From: Mycolicibacterium cosmeticum
GTDB taxonomy: Bacteria; Actinomycetota; Actinomycetes; Mycobacteriales; Mycobacteriaceae
NCBI RefSeq assembly: GCF_000613185.1
Contig: NZ_CCBB010000001.1
Coordinates: 1,116,001 to 1,180,000 of the forward strand
Reading direction: 5' to 3'
DNA: 64,000 bases
How positions within the stretch are numbered: the first letter of the stretch is position 1; every line of letters begins with the position of its first letter. The translations under genes were made by a program, and so were the position numbers. Below are positions 46,012 to 55,890 of this stretch, in pieces. The notes under the pieces were generated by a model. It saw only the letters and a program-made list of their open reading frames with translations. It ran no database searches and was not told the origin of the DNA.

Positions 46012-46698
46012 GTGAACAGTCCACACAGCCTCGTCAGTGACGACTACACCGGCCACCTCGACCCCGGGACGGCTGCCCGGCGCACCCTGCCCGCAGCCAC
46101 GATCATCAAGGCCTCGGTCGGCCCGATGGACAACAACGCCTACCTGATCACTTGTTCCGAAACCGGGAAAACCCTGCTCATCGACGCGGCGAATGACGCC
46201 GACCGGCTCGTCGAGCTGATCAGGACACACGCTCCCGACATCTCTCTCATTGTGACCAGTCACCAGCATCCCGACCACTGGCAGGCACTGGAAGCCGTGG
46301 CGAAGGCCACAGGGGCACCGACCGCCGCGCACGCGCTGGACGCCGAACCGCTACCGGTGCGGCCGTACCGGATCCTGTCCGACGGCGACACCGTCCCCAT
46401 CGGGAACCTCACCTTCGACGTCATCCACCTGCAAGGCCACACCGAGGGGTCGGTCGCACTGGCGCTGCGCGGTGCCGACTCCGACGTGACCCACCTCTTC
46501 ACCGGGGACTGCCTGTTCCCCGGCGGGGTGGGCAAGACCTGGAAGGACGGCGACTTCGAACGGCTGCTCGGTGACGTCAGCACCAAGCTGTTCGACCGCT
46601 ATCCCGACTCGACGGTGGTCTATCCCGGCCACGGCGACGACACCACGCTGGGCGCCGAACGCCCGCACCTTGAGGAGTGGAAGCAGCGCGGCTGGTAG
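46012..46698 (+). CDS. MBL-fold metallo-hydrolase, glyoxalase II-like (Rv1637c-like)
   Basis: A 228-residue metallo-beta-lactamase-fold hydrolase. The HxHxDH metal motif is SHQHPDHWQAL, with further ligands in LQGHTEGS, FTGDCLFPGG and YPGHGDDT. The layout (GPMDNNAYLI opening, small C-terminal end) is that of glyoxalase II-type thioester hydrolases; mycobacteria use mycothiol, so a mycothiol conjugate is a possible substrate. Divergent from uvrA, as Rv1637c is in M. tuberculosis. The P450 gene converges on it 16 bases later. Confidence 0.88.
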   Translation: MNSPHSLVSDDYTGHLDPGTAARRTLPAATIIKASVGPMDNNAYLITCSETGKTLLIDAANDADRLVELIRTHAPDISLIVTSHQHPDHWQALEAVAKATGAPTAAHALDAEPLPVRPYRILSDGDTVPIGNLTFDVIHLQGHTEGSVALALRGADSDVTHLFTGDCLFPGGVGKTWKDGDFERLLGDVSTKLFDRYPDSTVVYPGHGDDTTLGAERPHLEEWKQRGW

Positions 46699-46714
46699 AC
46701 GCGCTGCGTTCGGG

Positions 46715-48013
46715 TCATGTCCAGGCGACCGGCAACCGTTTGATGCCGTGGATGAACGCCGACCGCAGGATGGCCGGTTCGGCGATCGCGACGATCTCGG
46801 GCACCCGTAACCGCAGTTCGTCGAAGAGCACCCGGATCTCGCGGCGGGCCAGATTGGCACCCAGACAGAAGTGCGCGCCGCCCGCACCGTAGCCGATCTG
46901 CGGGTTCGGATTCCTGGTGACGTCGAACCGGTAGGGGTCGGCAAACTTCGTCTCGTCGCGATTGGCCGACGCGTACCACATGGACACCTTGTCGCCGGCC
47001 TTCATCGAGATGCCGCGCATCTCGATGTCCTCGGTCAGGTTGCGGCGCATGAAGATCAGTGGCGATGCCCACCGGACGATCTCTTCGACCGCGGTCGGGG
47101 CGACGGTGTCGAAGTCGTCCCACCAGATCTGGCGCTGTTCTGGATAGCGGGTCAGCGCGACCATGCCGTGGCTGATCGCATTGCGGGTGGTCTCGTTGCC
47201 GGCCGCCGACAGCAGGATGAAGAACGAGGCGATCTCGGCGGAGCTGAGCCGTTCCCCGTCGACTTCGGCCTGCACCAGGTTGGTGGTCAGATCCTCTGCC
47301 GGTCGAGCCCGCCGAAGCTCGGCCAATTCCATTCCATATGTCGCCAAACTCGTTGACACCTTGAGGATTTCGTCGTAGTCGCCGGACACTTCGTCGTCCC
47401 CGGCGCCGAGCAGCACCGTGGTCCAGTGGAAGACGTCGGCCTCGTCCTCTTCGGGAATGCCCATCAGGTCACAGATGATCTGCAGGGGAAGCTGCCCGGC
47501 CACCTCGGCCACGAAGTCCGCTTCGCCATCTGGGTGCCGGTCGATCATCTGCGCAACCAGCCGCCGCGCCCGCTCGCGCACGCTGTCCTCGATGCGGGCC
47601 ACCACCTTGGGTGTGAACGCGCGATTGACGATCCCCCGCAATCGCAGGTGTCGCGGGTCGTCGAGCGTGATCATCGACCCGAAGAATTCGGCGATCTCGG
47701 CCGGCACATCGGACAACGAGGTGCTCGTCGGGCTGGAACTGAAGATTTCCGGATGGCGGCTGGCGTGGCGCACATCCTCATAGGTGGTGAACGCCCAGTG
47801 TCCGGCGCCGGACGGGAACCCGGCGAATTCCGGCACCGAGAAGAAGGTGATCGGCGACTCACGACGCAGGGTGGCGAAGGCGCCGTCGCGGTGGTCGTCG
47901 TCCCACTCCCAGAACTCCAGCGAGCCGAGGTCGATATCGGCCAACGGCACCTCGGGCGGCGGTGCGCCGTTCCGGCGGGGCGCGATACCGGTATGGCTGA
48001 GTGTTGCGGTCAT
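46715..48013 (-). CDS. Cytochrome P450, CYP124/125/142-like
   Basis: A 432-residue soluble monooxygenase. The I-helix oxygen motif is AAGNETTRNA, the ExxR is in VEEIVRWASP, and the haem-cysteine loop is YGAGGAHFCLGANLARRE. The I-helix and the opening region resemble the mycobacterial CYP124/125/142 group, which hydroxylates methyl-branched lipids and cholesterol side chains. ATG at 48013 has GGGAGG upstream; extra codons to 48151 lack RBS support. No ferredoxin or reductase gene is adjacent. This gene interrupts the Rv1637c/Rv1636 order, so it is an insertion relative to M. tuberculosis. Confidence 0.9.
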   Translation of the reverse strand: MTATLSHTGIAPRRNGAPPPEVPLADIDLGSLEFWEWDDDHRDGAFATLRRESPITFFSVPEFAGFPSGAGHWAFTTYEDVRHASRHPEIFSSSPTSTSLSDVPAEIAEFFGSMITLDDPRHLRLRGIVNRAFTPKVVARIEDSVRERARRLVAQMIDRHPDGEADFVAEVAGQLPLQIICDLMGIPEEDEADVFHWTTVLLGAGDDEVSGDYDEILKVSTSLATYGMELAELRRARPAEDLTTNLVQAEVDGERLSSAEIASFFILLSAAGNETTRNAISHGMVALTRYPEQRQIWWDDFDTVAPTAVEEIVRWASPLIFMRRNLTEDIEMRGISMKAGDKVSMWYASANRDETKFADPYRFDVTRNPNPQIGYGAGGAHFCLGANLARREIRVLFDELRLRVPEIVAIAEPAILRSAFIHGIKRLPVAWT

Positions 48014-48213
48014 GGCTCGACCTCCCTCATGGCCGAGTGTGACACCGTGCGCATCGGGATGTCGCCGATTCGCCGACTCGGAGCTCGGCGACCGCCTGTT
48101 CACCGAACGGGCTCGATGGCGTCGATGGCGTGGCGCCAGTGCCCTCCTCATCGAAACCGACTCCCGGCGTGCCGAATTCGGGATCGTGAGTTTGTAAAGG
48201 TGGCGTAGAGCTG

Positions 48214-48247
48214 CGAAAGGCCCGGCGCGCGAGCGCCGGGCCTTTCG
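48214..48247 (-). terminator. Strong hairpin after the universal stress gene
   Basis: Arms CGAAAGGCCCGGCGC (48214-48228) and its complement (48233-48247) form a 15-base-pair stem with a 4-base loop, 9 bases beyond the universal stress gene stop. It lacks a clean U-run but includes UUUCG on its 3' side. Confidence 0.75.
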
Positions 48248-48256
48248 CGGGCGGTA

Positions 48257-48700
48257 TCAGGACGTGTGCACGATGAGGACGTCGACCTTGGAACGGCGCG
48301 CCACGTTGGCCGGCACCGAGCCCAGCAGCCGGCCGGCGATGGTGGACAGGCCGACGTTGCCGACCACCAGCAGGTCGGCCCCGGAATCGTTGGCCAGGTC
48401 GACCAGCGCGTCGACGGGCGCTCCGACGATGGCCTTTTCCTCGATGTCGGTGGCTCCGGCCACCTTGGCCCGGTCGCTGGCCTCCTTGAGGATGGCGTAG
48501 ATGGGGGCGTTGCCGGTCATCTTGTAGCCCTCGTCCTTCAGGACGTCGGCGGCGTGGTGGTCTTCACTCTGCGGGAAGTATGCCGTCGCGACGATCAGCT
48601 TGGCCCCGGCATTGGCCGCGATCTCTCCTGCGCGCTCCACGGCTCGCAGTGACGAATCCGATCCGTCCGTGCCGACGACCACGGTCCGATAGGCGCTCAT
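48257..48700 (-). CDS. Universal stress protein (Rv1636-like)
   Basis: A 147-residue UspA-fold protein. VVVGTDGSDSSLRAVERA forms the opening strand and loop, and GNVGLSTIAGRLLGSVPANVARRSKVDVLIVHTS is the nucleotide-binding G-x2-G-x9-GS block. The Rv1636/MSMEG_3811 orthologue group binds cAMP better than ATP and may act as a cAMP sink; this protein keeps the same glycine pattern. ATG at 48700 follows GGGAGGG. It lies divergent to the mannosyltransferase gene with a 433-base control region between. Confidence 0.93.
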   Translation of the reverse strand: MSAYRTVVVGTDGSDSSLRAVERAGEIAANAGAKLIVATAYFPQSEDHHAADVLKDEGYKMTGNAPIYAILKEASDRAKVAGATDIEEKAIVGAPVDALVDLANDSGADLLVVGNVGLSTIAGRLLGSVPANVARRSKVDVLIVHTS

Positions 48701-49133
48701 TCATGCCCTCCCAGTCTCAGAACCTTCTCCATAGCTACGCCACCCGAGACAGTAACCCTTTGCTCGACGACCGGGGGCGCGATTCGCGACACCCGGCGCG
48801 CCGGTCACCGGCCCGGCGGCGCCTTTCGAGTACCGATGGTATCGGCTCGCCGCCCGGATCAGGCATTTTGGTGACGCAGGACATGCCCGTACCGGGCCGC
48901 GGACGTGACCGAGGTCAAACCGTCGGCACCCGTTGTGCGGACATCACAGCGGCCCTCAATGTCGTTCGCCGCGCCGGTGTTTGGGCACCGCACCGGTGCG
49001 GGCGGTGACGCCGGCCGCACCGGTACCGGAAGGTCCTGTGCCCCAGCGGTAATGACCCGACACAGCATCGACTGGACCGGCACGGGTGGGGGTATTACGG
49101 TTGCGCCCTACAACCTGAACGGGGGTCGACCAG
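48701..49133. other. 433-base divergent intergenic region
   Basis: This stretch separates the universal stress gene from the mannosyltransferase gene. I see no convincing small gene, RNA or DosR-type box in it. Open frames crossing it continue as shadows into neighbouring genes. It should contain promoters for both flanking genes; the only credible one is listed separately at 49073-49101. Confidence 0.6.
49073..49101 (+). promoter_or_regulatory. Promoter of the mannosyltransferase gene
   Basis: TGGACC (49073-49078) and TACGGT (49096-49101) with a 17-base spacer, leaving a leader of about 26 bases before GTG at 49134. Confidence 0.4.
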
Positions 49134-50657
49134 GTGGAACTGTCCCTGCTCACGCGGCGGGAACCGGCTACGCTGCTGCGTTCCGGCCGCCTGGACGGGG
49201 TGCTGGTGGCGGTCTTCGCGATAGCCGTGAGCGCGGCCGGAGCCGCGCGGCCCTCGTTGTGGTTCGACGAGGCGGCCACCATCTCGGCGAGCACGCGCAC
49301 CATCCCGGAGCTGGTGCGCCTGCTCGGCAATATCGACGCCGTGCACGGCGCGTACTACCTGCTGATGCACGGCTGGTTCGCGGTGTTCCCGGCCACCGAG
49401 TTCTGGTCCCGATTCTCCAGTTGCCTGGCCGTCGGGCTCGCCGCCGCCGGTGTGGTGGCGCTGGGCAGGCGGTTCGTCGGTCGCTCGGCCGCGGTCACCG
49501 CGGGTGTGGTGTTCGCGATCCTGCCGAGGGTGACGTGGGCCGGTATCGAGGCACGGTCGTATGCCCTGACGGCCGCCGCCGCGGTGTGGCTGACGGTGCT
49601 CCTGGTCGCAGCGTGCCGCCGGCCCCGCCTGTGGGTGGCCTATGGCGCCGGTTTGGTGCTGGCCGCCGTGCTCAACGTCTTCATGGTGCTGCTCGTGCTG
49701 CCGCACGCGGTGTTCGCCGCGACGCTGCGCGACCGCCGGTCCACCGCGGCGTGGGCCGGTGCCGCCGCCGCCGCGGTGCTCACCGTCGCGCCGTTGTTGT
49801 TGTTCTGCCGCACCCAGATAGCGCAGGTGCGGTGGATCTCCCCGCTGTCGGCACGCACGGTCGGCGAGATCCTCAAGGAGCAGTACTTCGACGACAGCCT
49901 GGCGTTCGCGGTGTGCGCTGGATTTATCCTGCTGCTGCCGTTGGCATTCCGGCGGCTGCGGCCGGCCGAACCGGGGGCACGTCGGCTGCTTCGGCTCTGC
50001 GCGGCCTGGGCGGTGCTGCCCACCGCGATGTTGCTGCTGTATTCGATTGTGGCCGAGCCGATTTATTATCCGCGCTATCTCACCTACACCTCCCCCGCGA
50101 TGGCGTTGCTGCTCGGGGTGAGCATCGTCGGCATCGTGCGGGCCCGGGAGCGCGCCACCGCGGTGCTGGCCGTCCTCGCCGTCGCCGCGACACCGAATTT
50201 CCTGATGGTCCAGCGCGGCCCGTATGCCAAGGAGGGTATGGACTTCAGCCAGGTCGCCGACGTCATCACCGCGCACGCCGCCACCGGCGACTGTCTGATC
50301 ATGGACAACACCACCAACTGGATGCCGGGCCCGATCCGGCCGCTGACCGCGGCACGACCCGCGGCCTACGCCAAGCTGATCGATCCCGGCCGCGGGATGC
50401 GCGCCGCCGATCGGAACCGGTTGTGGGACGCGCATCTGGGCATCTGGGGGGTCGCCGACCGGGTTCGCGCGTGCACCGTTCTGTGGACGGTGTCCCAACG
50501 CGATCGGGCCGTCCCGGACCGGCAGAGCGGCGCCGCACTGGATCCGGGACCGCGGTTGCGCCGCGCCCCGGCCTACCAGGTGCCCGAGCGGATGGGCTTC
50601 CACATCGTGGAGCGCTGGCAGTTCAATTTCGCCCAGGTGGTGAAGTCCATGCGCTGA
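49134..50657 (+). CDS. Membrane mannosyltransferase, GT-C fold (Rv1635c/CapA-like)
   Basis: A 507-residue polytopic protein with about ten hydrophobic helices (for example residues 22-42, 95-125, 165-200, 215-235, 305-330 and 335-375). The first extracytoplasmic loop SLWFDEAATISAS carries the acidic DE motif usual for GT-C polyprenyl-phosphomannose transferases. A soluble domain of about 130 residues (after LMVQRG) follows. The Rv1635c orthologue adds the first mannose cap to lipoarabinomannan; many fast growers lack caps, so the acceptor here may differ. GTG start at 49134. Confidence 0.85.
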   Translation: MELSLLTRREPATLLRSGRLDGVLVAVFAIAVSAAGAARPSLWFDEAATISASTRTIPELVRLLGNIDAVHGAYYLLMHGWFAVFPATEFWSRFSSCLAVGLAAAGVVALGRRFVGRSAAVTAGVVFAILPRVTWAGIEARSYALTAAAAVWLTVLLVAACRRPRLWVAYGAGLVLAAVLNVFMVLLVLPHAVFAATLRDRRSTAAWAGAAAAAVLTVAPLLLFCRTQIAQVRWISPLSARTVGEILKEQYFDDSLAFAVCAGFILLLPLAFRRLRPAEPGARRLLRLCAAWAVLPTAMLLLYSIVAEPIYYPRYLTYTSPAMALLLGVSIVGIVRARERATAVLAVLAVAATPNFLMVQRGPYAKEGMDFSQVADVITAHAATGDCLIMDNTTNWMPGPIRPLTAARPAAYAKLIDPGRGMRAADRNRLWDAHLGIWGVADRVRACTVLWTVSQRDRAVPDRQSGAALDPGPRLRRAPAYQVPERMGFHIVERWQFNFAQVVKSMR

Positions 50658-50661
50658 TAGC

Positions 50662-51459
50662 TCAATACAACTCGGGACGCCGATCGCCGAACAGGTCCAC
50701 ATGCTCGGTGAGCGCCTTGTCGTGGGTGACGCTGAGGTCGACGTCGGCGATCGCCATGCCAGGGCCGGAGCCGACGGCAGAGAGCACCCAACCGTCGGGG
50801 GACACCACCGCGCTGCCCTCCGTCCACGCCTGTCCGCGTTCCACCCCGGTGCGATCGCAGCAGGCGACGGCCACCTTGCTGGCCCGGGCGGTGGCCATCG
50901 CGTTGATCACCTCGCCGGGGTGTTCACCATCCGGACGGGGAAACAGTGGCCAATTGACCGGTGCGGCAATGAGTTCCGCCCCGGCCAGCGCAACCGGCCT
51001 GGTCAGTTCCGGGAACTCCAGGTCGTAGCACACCATCACCGCGATGGCGCCGTGCCGGGTGGCGACCACTTCCGGCACCGCCGCGCCGGGCGTGAAGACC
51101 AACTTCTCCCGGTCCCACAGATGCGATTTGCGATAGAAGCCCAGCACCCCGGATCCGTCGAGCATCACCGCACTGTTGTAGAGCAGTCCGTCGGTACCGC
51201 TCTCGGCGAATCCGCCGATCACGACGGCGTCACCGGCCGCGGCGATCCACTCGGCGAACGTGTCGGCGGTGGCCGGCCGCGCGAGCGACCGGGCCTCGTC
51301 GGCGTCGGCGAACATGTACCCGGAGGTCACCAGTTCGGGTAGGACGACGACATCGGCACCGGCGGCGACCGCGGCGCGGATCTGCTCGACGATCAGGGCG
51401 GTGTTGGCCGTCAGGTCGCCGAACACGGGCGCGATCTGGCAACAGGCGATCCGGGTCAT
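50662..51459 (-). CDS. Carbon-nitrogen hydrolase (nitrilase superfamily)
   Basis: A 265-residue hydrolase. The catalytic Glu is in VVLPELVTSGY, the Lys in YRKSHLWDREK and the Cys in AVMVCYDLEFPEL. Gly-rich and aromatic positions fit the amidase/carbamoylase branches rather than true nitrilases. It sits 13 bases downstream of a PucR-type regulator on the same strand, with NCS1 permease and ureohydrolase genes divergent, so hydrolysis of a carbamoylated or amidic nitrogen compound (such as an N-carbamoylputrescine-like intermediate) is a reasonable guess. Convergent with the mannosyltransferase gene, 4 bases apart. Confidence 0.86.
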   Translation of the reverse strand: MTRIACCQIAPVFGDLTANTALIVEQIRAAVAAGADVVVLPELVTSGYMFADADEARSLARPATADTFAEWIAAAGDAVVIGGFAESGTDGLLYNSAVMLDGSGVLGFYRKSHLWDREKLVFTPGAAVPEVVATRHGAIAVMVCYDLEFPELTRPVALAGAELIAAPVNWPLFPRPDGEHPGEVINAMATARASKVAVACCDRTGVERGQAWTEGSAVVSPDGWVLSAVGSGPGMAIADVDLSVTHDKALTEHVDLFGDRRPELY

Positions 51460-51472
51460 CAGCGCAGTGTAG

Positions 51473-52936
51473 TCACGGCAGGGCGGTACGGGCCTTCAGC
51501 GCCAGCCACAGCTCCATGCGGTCGTCGCCGTCGTCCAGGCGCCGCCCGGTCAGCTGGGCGATCCGTTCGATACGGTTGCGAACGGTGTTGCGGTGCACCG
51601 ACAACCGGGCCGCGGCGGGATCCCACGCCCCGTTGACCCGCAGCCACTGGTCGAGGGTGCGCAGCAACTCCACCCGCTCTCCCGGTTCGAGTTGGTCCAG
51701 CGGTGCGAGCACCGCGTCGCCGAATCCGCGCACCGTCTCGGGCTCCCCCAGCGACAACAGCAGCGACACGGTCTCGCCCTCACCCGCGGTGACGACGCGG
51801 CCCAGCCGCCGGCTGACCGGAACCAGGGACCGGGCTTGGGCGGCGGACACCCCGAGCGTCTCCGGACTGGTCGCGGCGCCGACGCCGGTGGGCAGGCCCG
51901 CGGCGTGGGTGGCCATAGTCTCGGTCAGCGCGGCCAGATCCCAGTGGGCGATCTCGACCGTCGGCCCGTTAACCCGGACCAGCGCACCGTCGAGAGTGGA
52001 CCGCAGCCGGAAGGCCAACTCCTCGCCGGCGCCCTCGACCACCGCAACATGGCAGTGTTCGCCGGACAGGCCCACGCTGGCCGCCAGTTGTTGGGCGCGT
52101 TCGCGTTTGACGCCGGCCCGCAGCAGCTGCCCGAACACCTGCTCGCGCCGCCGGCGCTCGGGCTCGTCGGAGAGCTCACGCCGCTCGCGGTCCACGGCGA
52201 TCAGCGAGACCAGCACCGTCGACGACGCCCGGGTGGCGGCGTCCATATCGGCGCCCAGCGCGACATAGGCCAGCGGCACCCGGGCGCCGATGGCGTGCAC
52301 CTCGAAGCCGTCCACCACCGCCCAGCTGCGGCCGTCCATCTGCCCGCAGCTCGTGCGCGCCCGCTCCACGGTGTCCGGGGCAGCACCGGGGCTCGCGGCC
52401 ACCAGGCCACCCGCGCCGTCACACACCACGCACGGTGTGGTGCTCGTGGTCGCCCAGGCCGACAGCAGCGCGGGCAGCGGCGCGGAGCTGGTCGCCACCG
52501 CAGTTAGCCGGCGATTGTTCTCCATGGCCTGTTGCAGGTCGCGCCGCTCCTGCCGGGCGATCGTCTCGAACACCCACTTGGTGACGGCGATGAACGGGGT
52601 TTGGTCCGGCACCACCAGCATGGTGATGCCGGCCTGCTCGGCCGCCGCGCGTAACGGCTCCGGACACTCCCGGTACGGCAGGCCGTGCCCGACGCCCAGG
52701 GCCAGGGCCGCCACCCCGGCCGCCGCGCACGCGGACACGTAGGCTCGGCAGTCCTCGTCGGTCATCGGCAGCAGCAGGCCGACCGTCATCAACAGCTCAC
52801 CGCCCTGCAACCAGTCACCCGGGGAGACCAGCTCCGAGACGTGCGCCGAGGTGACCTCGCGGTCCAGCCCGGCCGCGCCGGCCACCACCGCGAGCTGCAG
52901 TGACGCCGCCGTGGCGACATCGCGGACGGTGATCAC
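51473..52936 (-). CDS. PucR family transcriptional regulator
   Basis: A 487-residue regulator. The N-terminal PucR domain (about 5-125, starting ITVRDVATAASLQLAVVAGA) is a putative purine/nitrogen sensor. A GGDEF-like central region follows (about 270-400, SPETLGVSAAQARSL), and the C-terminal HTH_30 is WLRVNGAWDPAAARLSVHRNTVRNRIERIAQLTGR. GTG at 52936 gives the family N-terminus; an extended frame to 53053 covers the divergent promoter. Divergent from the NCS1 permease-ureohydrolase operon, which it probably activates. Confidence 0.88.
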   Translation of the reverse strand: MITVRDVATAASLQLAVVAGAAGLDREVTSAHVSELVSPGDWLQGGELLMTVGLLLPMTDEDCRAYVSACAAAGVAALALGVGHGLPYRECPEPLRAAAEQAGITMLVVPDQTPFIAVTKWVFETIARQERRDLQQAMENNRRLTAVATSSAPLPALLSAWATTSTTPCVVCDGAGGLVAASPGAAPDTVERARTSCGQMDGRSWAVVDGFEVHAIGARVPLAYVALGADMDAATRASSTVLVSLIAVDRERRELSDEPERRRREQVFGQLLRAGVKRERAQQLAASVGLSGEHCHVAVVEGAGEELAFRLRSTLDGALVRVNGPTVEIAHWDLAALTETMATHAAGLPTGVGAATSPETLGVSAAQARSLVPVSRRLGRVVTAGEGETVSLLLSLGEPETVRGFGDAVLAPLDQLEPGERVELLRTLDQWLRVNGAWDPAAARLSVHRNTVRNRIERIAQLTGRRLDDGDDRMELWLALKARTALP

Positions 52937-53055
52937 CGCGGGACCGGCCGGTTGTACATATCGTCCAATGCTAATGGGCGGACTGAACAAAATCGCTATG
53001 GCATCGGGCTGCCGTTCCGGCGACAGTATGACCAACGCCACACAGGGAGACACGC

Positions 53056-54519
53056 ATGACCATCCCCAGCACCGACCGGTCCGGGACCTTGATCGAGACC
53101 CGCTCGATCGACTACGTGCCCGACGACGAACGGCACGGCAAAGTCGGCCACCAGGGGCCGTTCTGGTTCGTCGGCAACTTCCAGCCGTTCACCCTGGCGC
53201 TGGGGTTCGTGGGCCCCAGCCTCGGCCTGTCCCTGTGGTGGACCGTCGTCGCCGGGATCGCCGGCATCGCCTTCGGCACGTTGTTCATGGCGTTCCACGC
53301 CACCCAGGGCCCGGTGCTCGGGCTGCCGCAGATGATCCAGTCGCGGGCCCAGTTCGGTTACCGCGGTGTGCTTCTGCCGTTGATCGGCACGCTGTTCACC
53401 TTCGTCGGATTCAACGTCGTCGACGTGGTGATCATCAAATCCGGCCTGCAGGAGATCTTCGGCTGGAACTCGGTGGCGGTGGCCGTGGTGATCACCGTCG
53501 TCGCCGCCGGCCTGGCCATCTTCGGGCATGACTTGCTGCACAAGGCCTTCCGGGTGCTGTTCTGGATCTCGCTGCCGCTGTGGCTGGTCCTGACCTACGG
53601 CGTGCTGTCCGGTGACGTCCACGCGACGACGCCGGCCGCCGGTGATTTCACCTGGGTGGCCTTCCTGGCGCAGTTCGGGGTGGCGGCGTCGTACAACATC
53701 ACCTACGCCCCGTACGTCTCCGACTACAGCCGGTACCTGCCGCGGGACACCAAGCCCTCGGCCATCATCAGCTCGGTGTTCGTCGGCGCCACGGCATCGC
53801 CGATGTGGCTCATCCCGCTGGGCGGCTGGATGGCCACCTATCTCGGCGCCTCCGACGCACTGGCGGGCATCAACACCACCGGCAACGCCACCGTGCCCAT
53901 GCTGGGCAGCGTCCTGGCGGTGGTCTCGACCCTGGTGCTGGTGGCGACCATGGGCCTGAACGCTTACAGCGGAATGCTCACCGTCGTCACCGGTTTGGAC
54001 TCGGTCCGTTCGGTGCGGCCCACCCGTCGGCTGCGGGTGGTCACCATCCTGGCGTTGGCGGCGGCCTGGCTGGTGATGAGCCTGCTGCTGTCGAACGCGA
54101 CCGCGGCGCTGAACACCACGCTGCTGATCATGCTGTACCTGTTGGTGCCGTGGACCGCGGTGAACCTCACCGACTTCTTCTTCGTGCGCCGCGGGCATTA
54201 TGTGATCGCGGACCTGTTCACCCCGGCGGGCGTGTACGGCGCCTGGTCGTGGCGCGGGCTGGTCGCGTTCGCCGCCGGCATCGCCGCCGAGATCCCGTTC
54301 GTGGTGCTGCCGTTCTACACCGGGCCGGTCGCCACCGCGATGGGCGACGTCGACATCGCGTTCGTGGTGGGCCTGCTGGTGTCCGGCGTGGTCTACATCG
54401 CCGTCACCCGGTCCCTCGATGTGTCCGACGAATTGGCCCGCATCGCCGCCGACCCTTCCCTGAGTGATCCCGCCGACGCCGCCGCGATCGCCGACACCGT
54501 TGAAGCGGAGGAAAAATGA
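53056..54519 (+). CDS. NCS1 family nucleobase/cation symporter
   Basis: A 487-residue permease with about 12 membrane helices. The opening [19 protein letters not shown] is the first helix of the NCS1 family, and [20 protein letters not shown] around residue 225 is its conserved helix-6/7 region; [12 protein letters not shown] follows near residue 375. NCS1 members import cytosine, purines, hydantoins, thiamine and related nitrogen compounds. AGGGAGA precedes the ATG. Four-base ATGA overlap with the ureohydrolase gene ties import to that enzyme. Confidence 0.92.
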   Translation: MTIPSTDRSGTLIETRSIDYVPDDERHGKVGHQGPFWFVGNFQPFTLALGFVGPSLGLSLWWTVVAGIAGIAFGTLFMAFHATQGPVLGLPQMIQSRAQFGYRGVLLPLIGTLFTFVGFNVVDVVIIKSGLQEIFGWNSVAVAVVITVVAAGLAIFGHDLLHKAFRVLFWISLPLWLVLTYGVLSGDVHATTPAAGDFTWVAFLAQFGVAASYNITYAPYVSDYSRYLPRDTKPSAIISSVFVGATASPMWLIPLGGWMATYLGASDALAGINTTGNATVPMLGSVLAVVSTLVLVATMGLNAYSGMLTVVTGLDSVRSVRPTRRLRVVTILALAAAWLVMSLLLSNATAALNTTLLIMLYLLVPWTAVNLTDFFFVRRGHYVIADLFTPAGVYGAWSWRGLVAFAAGIAAEIPFVVLPFYTGPVATAMGDVDIAFVVGLLVSGVVYIAVTRSLDVSDELARIAADPSLSDPADAAAIADTVEAEEK

Positions 54520-55469
54520 GTAACCCCGGCGGCCCCATCGGTCCGATCGACGCCACCCGTCATCCGCGCTACACCGAGCCCGGCACGTTCGCCCGGTTGC
54601 CGCGCCTCGACCAGGTCGGCCGTGCCGATGTGAGCATCGTCGGCATCCCGTTCGACAGCGGGGTGTCCTACCGCCCGGGCGCCCGTTTCGGCCCGGGCCA
54701 CGTGCGCGCCTCGTCGAAGTTGTTGCGGCCGTACAACCCCGCCGTCGACGTCGAGCCGTTCGCCGCTCAGCAGGTGGCCGACTGCGGCGATATCGCGGTG
54801 AACCCGTTCGATATCGCCGACGCGATCGAGACCATCGACGCCGCGGTCACCGACCTGCGCAAGGACGGTGCGAAGGTGCTCACCATCGGCGGCGATCACA
54901 CCATCGCCCTGCCCATCCTGCGCGCACTGGCGCGCGACCACGGCCCCATCGGTGTACTGCACTTCGACGCCCACCTGGACACCTGGGACACCTACTTCGG
55001 GGCACCGTTCACCCACGGCACCCCGTTCCGGCGGGCCAGCGAGGAGGGCCTGATCGACATGGAACGGTCCCAGCACATCGGCATCCGCGGCCCGCTGTAC
55101 AGCAAACACGATCTCGAGGATGACGCCGTGCTCGGATTCCAGGTGATCCGCTCCGACGACTACGAGGTCGACGGGGTGGCCTCGATCGTGGAGCGGATGC
55201 GCAAGCGGCTGTCCGGCGGCCCGGTCTACGTGTCGGTCGACATCGACGTGCTCGATCCCGCCCACGCACCGGGCACGGGCACCCCGGAAGCCGGTGGCAT
55301 GACCTCGCGCGAACTACTCAACACGCTGCGCGGACTGATCGGGCTGGACGTGGTGGGCGCCGACATCGTCGAGGTGGCACCGGCCTACGACCATGCCGAG
55401 ATCACCGGCATCGCCGCCGCACACGTCGGCTACGAACTGCTCTCCGTGCTGGCCGCCAATCGCGCCTGA
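54516..55469 (+). CDS. Agmatinase-family ureohydrolase
   Basis: A 317-residue dinuclear-manganese enzyme that removes urea from a guanidino compound. All metal motifs are present: [19 protein letters not shown] and [19 protein letters not shown]. Agmatinase, guanidinobutyrase and related enzymes share these motifs, so the substrate cannot be fixed from them. The coupled NCS1 permease would import the substrate. It also could be a guanidine-type hydrolase, but the nickel-enzyme hallmarks are not something I can verify. The last 40 bases overlap the gene on the opposite strand. Confidence 0.9.
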   Translation: MSNPGGPIGPIDATRHPRYTEPGTFARLPRLDQVGRADVSIVGIPFDSGVSYRPGARFGPGHVRASSKLLRPYNPAVDVEPFAAQQVADCGDIAVNPFDIADAIETIDAAVTDLRKDGAKVLTIGGDHTIALPILRALARDHGPIGVLHFDAHLDTWDTYFGAPFTHGTPFRRASEEGLIDMERSQHIGIRGPLYSKHDLEDDAVLGFQVIRSDDYEVDGVASIVERMRKRLSGGPVYVSVDIDVLDPAHAPGTGTPEAGGMTSRELLNTLRGLIGLDVVGADIVEVAPAYDHAEITGIAAAHVGYELLSVLAANRA

Positions 55470-55738
55470 CCGCGGGCGTGCCGACCGAAAGACCGTGTGG
55501 GCGGGGCGGTTTCCGGGTAGCGGCGATGCAACCCGTCGATCAGCCGATGCGCCTCGTACAGTTCCCGGCGCAGATCACCGGCCCGCGGATCCACCCGAGC
55601 GGTGCCCCGGGCCCGGGCTCGCCGGTTACGCGCGTCGACGACCTCGAGCTTGTGCGAGATGTCGGCGACCTGATCGTAGAGTGCGGCCAAGAACTGCCGC
55701 GCCTGGCTCACGGCCGGGTCCTCCGGGACTTCACGCAC
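55430..55738 (-). CDS. Small helical hypothetical protein
   Basis: A 102-residue protein, predicted helical: [32 protein letters not shown], then [22 protein letters not shown], and a disordered C-terminus that overlaps the ureohydrolase gene by 40 bases. The heptad pattern suggests a coiled coil. No family recognised. Coding is supported by the coherent amphipathic pattern and the lack of a rival frame, not by homology. Confidence 0.55.
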   Translation of the reverse strand: MREVPEDPAVSQARQFLAALYDQVADISHKLEVVDARNRRARARGTARVDPRAGDLRRELYEAHRLIDGLHRRYPETAPPTRSFGRHARGQARLAASTESSS

Positions 55739-55890
55739 ATGCGGATCCTCTCATCGATCCGGTCGGTACGCGCGCCGGGGGGTGGCCGATCACCGCTACC
55801 GCCGCCCGGATTCCGGACCAGGCACACACCGTGACTTTGCTCGCCGGTGCGCCGACCTGGCAAACCCCGAGAGCGCCGGCGTTGCGGGGT

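Noticed and set aside
48905..51028. 707-codon plus-strand open frame
   Set aside because: Frame-shifted shadow of the mannosyltransferase gene; low-complexity Arg/Gly/Ala sequence.
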